A stretch of DNA of 64,000 nucleotides from Haliotis asinina (lineage: Eukaryota > Mollusca > Gastropoda > Lepetellida > Haliotidae), in NCBI RefSeq assembly GCF_037392515.1, contig NC_090282.1:28629554-28693553 (forward strand). The letters run 5' to 3'. Position 1 is the stretch's first letter. The number at the start of each line of letters is the position of its first letter. Below the pieces are notes generated by a model. It saw nothing but the letters and a program-made list of their open reading frames with translations. It did not search any database and had not been told where the DNA came from. Below, piece after piece: positions 61,001-64,000 of the stretch. A program made the position numbers and the translations under genes.

Positions 61001-63104
61001 AATGACTTATTGAATATTATTCATTATGCACAGTTGTTTCTCATGTTCACAATTGATACCTTTCAGCAAGCGTCGCCAAGACTATCTGGCCATAACGTTT
61101 AAGTGCTTCTGATTTTTTTTAACGCCACTGTGTTTTTAGTCCAGGTGAATTGAATTCTTTGGTCTCGGGGTCATGGTCTCATCTCCTGGGACTTTGCTTC
61201 AAATGAGACTCTGGTCCGCTGTTACATCTGGTTGTCAGGGCCAGATCTTCCGAAGCTCTCTTAGAGCTAAGATAGTCGTAAGTCAATGTTTATGCAAGGC
61301 ACTTACGACCATCTAATTCTATACAGGAGAGCTTCGAATACCTAGGTTCAGAACATTAGAAGCAGATACCTCTTATGGCATCGCTCTTATGGCATTCGAT
61401 AGCTCCCAAGGAAACCATTTGGAATAAAGCCTGACAGATGTAGGTGTTCGTGAAGGGTTTTTCTAACGACACATAAGAGAAACCCGTGGTCGTATTTTTC
61501 ATTGACCGATACTAGAAACCTGTGGTTATATATACAGGCTACGACGGTATCGCTTTTTCCTCTGTCATGTTGCTGTGGATCGGCTGGACCAGGGCTCATT
61601 TTGTCAAATTCTTTCCAAATTAAAAAGACCTGTACGTCCAATATATTTCATAACAATTATTTGTCGTTTTAGATCACTTACGGTACAATATATTTTTGGT
61701 TCATGCTTGAGTGAATTTTATACAGGTCTATGACAAACTGAAGAGTGAAGGATTCCGGCTCTGGATTGACATCGATGACATGGCAGGCAGCACACTAGGG
61801 GCGATGGCGAACGCCGTGGAGAAGGCCAGCGCTGTTATTTTATTTATATCGGAGTCATATTTTGAATCACAGAATTGCAGGCAAGGTCAGTGACACTTTA
61901 TAAAGCCACGGTATAACTGGCTGCTTATGAGGCTCATGGGACTTTGCAGACCGACACACAGACAGGCAGGCAGACAGGCAGATAGTGAGCCATGCATGCA
62001 TGCATCACTGGTTTGTCTGGAATACACTCGGTTATTTACCATCTACCACCACACAGCTGGGGCTTCATACCACACCATGCTGTCAAACCACGAGTTACCC
62101 ACCCTTCTCGAATTCCATGAATACTAAATGTCAGTCATACACTATAGAAACTCTCCATGGCATAATGGAGAAAATACTTTTTAAAAAGCACCACTAATAC
62201 GTTGTACTTGCGATATTCACATATACAAAGAATTACTATTTACTTAATATTGTAACCACAAAGTTCTGATACCACACTGGTTTCAGAGGCCGAGTACACG
62301 TACAAGTTGAAGAAGACGATGGTACCAGTGCTGCTACAGGGGAATTACCAACCAACTGGCTGGCTGGGGATCATGATTGGAACGAAGCTGTATTTTGACA
62401 TGAGTCCTGGAAAAGACTTTGGCGCCAAGCTGAAAGAACTCGTTAGAGAACTTGGCCAAAATGGTCGAATAACAGAGGAGGAGGAAAAGGTAGAATTATA
62501 TGCTGCACAGCTTTATTATTCCATTCACTGTAAATACTAATGGGTTCATGCTTGAGTGAATTTGATTTTTCAAGGAGGTACAATCATGTTGGTGTGGGCG
62601 TAATCATTCTATAACAGATGTATCCATGATGGTGGGTTTGCTGGATTTGTGGAGGCATGCCATAGGAGACATATGAGAATATGTTGATTTATACTGATGG
62701 GTTTATGGTAGAGAGGATTGGTGCATGTTTGGGTTCATGGTAGAGTGGTTGGGTACATGGTAGAGAGGATTGGTATGGTAGGGTGGATGGATTCATGGTA
62801 GAGTGTTTGGGTTCATGGTAGAGCGGGTGCATTTGTGGTAGAATATATGGGTTCAGGGTGGAGCGGATGGATTTGTGGTAGAATAGATGGTTTCATGGAA
62901 GAGCGGACTGGGTTGGGTTTTTGTAGGGTGGAGTTGTTCATGATAGGATGGATGGGTTTCGACCGACATGTTTCAGTTGCTGGATGTGACCGATGCGGCC
63001 CCAAAATCTCTCAGTACAGTCGCCGCTCGCGGTGGAGGTGACAGGGTGCCTGGGTGGACCAACAAAGATGTCATTGAGTGGTTGAAGAACATCGGCATGT
63101 ACCA
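55041..63104 (+). CDS. ARM-TIR-SAM protein, 3' end beyond window
   Basis: Coding exons 55041-55601, 59161-59293, 59783-60135, 60524-60641, 60872-60975, 61726-61885, 62287-62489 and 62977-63104, phases consistent; 586 codons so far, and the next acceptor (CCACAG) coincides with the window end. Residues about 30-187 are helical, 188-388 look like armadillo repeats (FDTAIGIMYNCAQN, LLVLTHIVDEVKNK, EEALGCIRELSFNDENKSIL). Residues about 406-540 are a TIR domain: HVMLSYSW (strand A), GFRLWIDIDDMAG (box 2 region), AVILFISESYF, SQNCRQEAEY with Glu477 at the SARM1 catalytic position, and WLGIMIGTKLYFD. Residues 571-586 (PGWTNKDVIEWLKNIGMYQ, partly) open a SAM domain. Such proteins act in cytosolic stress or innate immune signalling, probably by NAD+ cleavage; that role is inference. 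The ATG follows CACC and an acceptor at 54997. Confidence 0.9.
55851..56090 (-). repeat. Repeat family B in intron 1 of the ARM-TIR-SAM gene
   Basis: Plus reading starts GAGTGAGTGAATGAGG, TTTTACGCCGCACACAGC, 'AGCTATATGGTGGCGGTCTG' and ends near 'CAAGTATAGTTGCCTTTAAT'. The element is on the minus strand and about 240 bp, lacking its extreme 5' block. Confidence 0.8.
56960..57110 (+). repeat. tRNA-derived SINE with triplicated head
   Basis: An A box CCACGGTGGCTGAGAGGGTT of the Leu/Ser tRNA type occurs three times (the second and third about 37 bp apart), followed by one B box GGGTTCGAATCTAG. The first two heads are identical. This is a different SINE from family A. The head repetition looks like a local tandem duplication after insertion. 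Confidence 0.6.
57695..57773. repeat. Short foldback hairpin
   Basis: Arms of about 28 bp (CTATGGAATACTGTAAGGGA and CATTCTCGC; the right arm is the complement with one mismatch) around a loop of about 20 bp. It lies in intron 1 of the ARM-TIR-SAM gene. No second copy was noticed in the window. Confidence 0.65.
58783..59005 (+). repeat. Repeat family B in intron 1 of the ARM-TIR-SAM gene
   Basis: Plus copy from 'TTCAGTAACCCATGCTTGTC' through 'GTGGTCAGGCTCGCTGAC', 'GATCGATGCTCATGTTG' to 'TGACTGCGGCATGGAACAAC'. It ends about 155 bp before coding exon 2. Confidence 0.8.
61238..61349. repeat. Palindromic mini-element, copy 2
   Basis: Second copy of the palindrome at 2172-2283: AGCTCTCTTAGAGCTAAGAT and AGTCGTAAG on the left arm, and 'CTTACGACCATCTAATTC' with GGAGAGCTTCGAA on the right. 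The right arm is more diverged than in copy 1. It lies in intron 5 of the ARM-TIR-SAM gene. Confidence 0.7.
62620..62965. repeat. Minisatellite, GGTTCATGGTAGAGnGGnTG type
   Basis: About ten irregular units of 25-30 bp built around 'TTCATGGTAGAG', in the intron between the TIR-encoding exon and the SAM-encoding exon. It ends 10-12 bp before the acceptor of the SAM exon at 62977. Confidence 0.8.
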
Positions 63105-63527
63105 GTAAGTCTCAAGTGACGCCAAATGATGGTAGCGCCATTGCGTCTGTTTCATGTTTCAACGATGTTCGTCCCTTAGAGATAGCAAATAATGTGATTA
63201 TACGACGCCTCTTTGGATAGACTCCAAGTTGTCCCGGGACTACACTTGTCCTCTTTTGTCCTGAAAGAGTTGTCTTATTTGGACATTTAATACAGTTTCT
63301 TGACGATAAAACAAATCAAAATAGAGTTAGAAACATTTACCCCCGATTATCACCAAGATAAACTTCCACACAAAGTTTATGGATGTCGATGACCGTCATA
63401 TTGAAAGCTTTAGAATGTAATGTGTGCCCTTATGTATACTCGAGTTAGCTGCAAGTATCACAGTCGTGTGAATAGTATGGCATATATTGTAATCTAAGTA
63501 TTCCCAATAATACTAAATGCACAATGT

Positions 63528-63752
63528 GTCCCTCTTTCCTGAAAGGGAGGTGCTACATATGTTTGTCTGTCATACAGTGAACTCTCCCTCTTTCCTGAAA
63601 GGGAGGTGCTACATATGTTTGTCTGTCATACAGTGAACTCTCCCTCTTTCCTGAAAGGGAGGTGCTACATATGTTTGTCTGTCATACAGTGAACTCTCCC
63701 TCTTTCCTGAAAGGGAGGTGCTACATATGTTTGTCTGTCATACAGTGAACTC
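63528..63752. repeat. 56-bp tandem repeat, four copies
   Basis: GAAAGGGAGGTGCTACATAT recurs at 63541, 63597, 63653 and 63709 with essentially no differences. There are no unique spacers, so it is a minisatellite. It lies in the last intron visible in the window. Confidence 0.93.
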
Positions 63753-64000
63753 TTAACAAACACATGAAGTGCTTTCAGCTTATACGTTTTTTCAGTAATA
63801 GTTTTCTAGAAACGTTATCCGTACATTGTCTATATTTAATATCAAGGCAATCAGCTGGACTTTTTGTTTGGTATCCCATTGTTCAACCTACTCTTCACCA
63901 GGTGGTCCTAGCAATTGAGCCTGCTGTAGGATAGTGCAGGGTGTTCATCTTTTGTAGTAGAGACTAATAGAGAATCTAATCATGTTTTTCCTGACCACAG

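Noticed and set aside
63528-63752. Four evenly spaced repeats that could suggest a CRISPR array
   Set aside because: The whole 56-bp unit is repeated without unique spacers, in a eukaryotic intron; it is a minisatellite.

Overview
The window looks like nuclear DNA of a gastropod mollusc, most likely close to abalone (Haliotis). Genes are split by GT-AG introns, about 60-70% of the sequence is intronic or intergenic, and it is peppered with tRNA-derived SINE-like repeats whose shared 3' tail ends in ACTCACTCACTC, a style I associate with abalone genomes from memory (not searched). No bacterial features are present.

Layout. (1) 3460-3610, + strand: last coding exon of a FAM174-family membrane protein; the rest of that gene lies upstream of the window. 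(2) 3611-12640: intergenic or 3'UTR, no convincing gene. (3) 12731-19904, - strand: a complete nine-exon ribosomal protein L4 gene (390 aa by splicing, all phases consistent) with a 5' terminal oligopyrimidine start at about 19956. Its introns carry five copies of a U18 (SNORD18)-like C/D-box snoRNA on the same strand plus one decayed copy. (4) 20882-41986, + strand: a complete 16-exon gamma-tubulin complex component 4 gene (TUBGCP4, about 657 aa), head-to-head with RPL4. Its introns hold a Tc1-type DD34E transposon, an interstitial telomere-like array, a fossil DIRS-type retroelement with a pogo/Tigger remnant inside it, a 360-bp direct repeat flanking exon 3, and a 1.97-kb TTAA-flanked element. 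(5) 42306-46561: repeats and a LINE fragment. (6) 46576-50046, + strand: a four-exon gene for a secreted 314-aa protein of no family I recognise, with a Q-rich coiled coil and three N-glycosylation sequons. (7) 50047-54997: a 168-bp satellite whose monomer is a hairpin, then long tetranucleotide microsatellites. (8) 55041 to beyond the window, + strand: an innate-immunity type gene with armadillo-like repeats, a TIR domain with a glutamate at the NADase position, and the start of a SAM domain, i.e. ARM-TIR-SAM rather than the ARM-SAM-SAM-TIR order of SARM1.

The genes are not an operon-like system. RPL4 and its snoRNAs form one functional unit (translation and rRNA 2'-O-methylation), TUBGCP4 nucleates microtubules, and the ARM-TIR-SAM gene is the most promising lead for unusual biology. 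FAM174B, RPL4 and TUBGCP4 all lie on human chromosome 15, so the block may preserve an old bilaterian linkage group.
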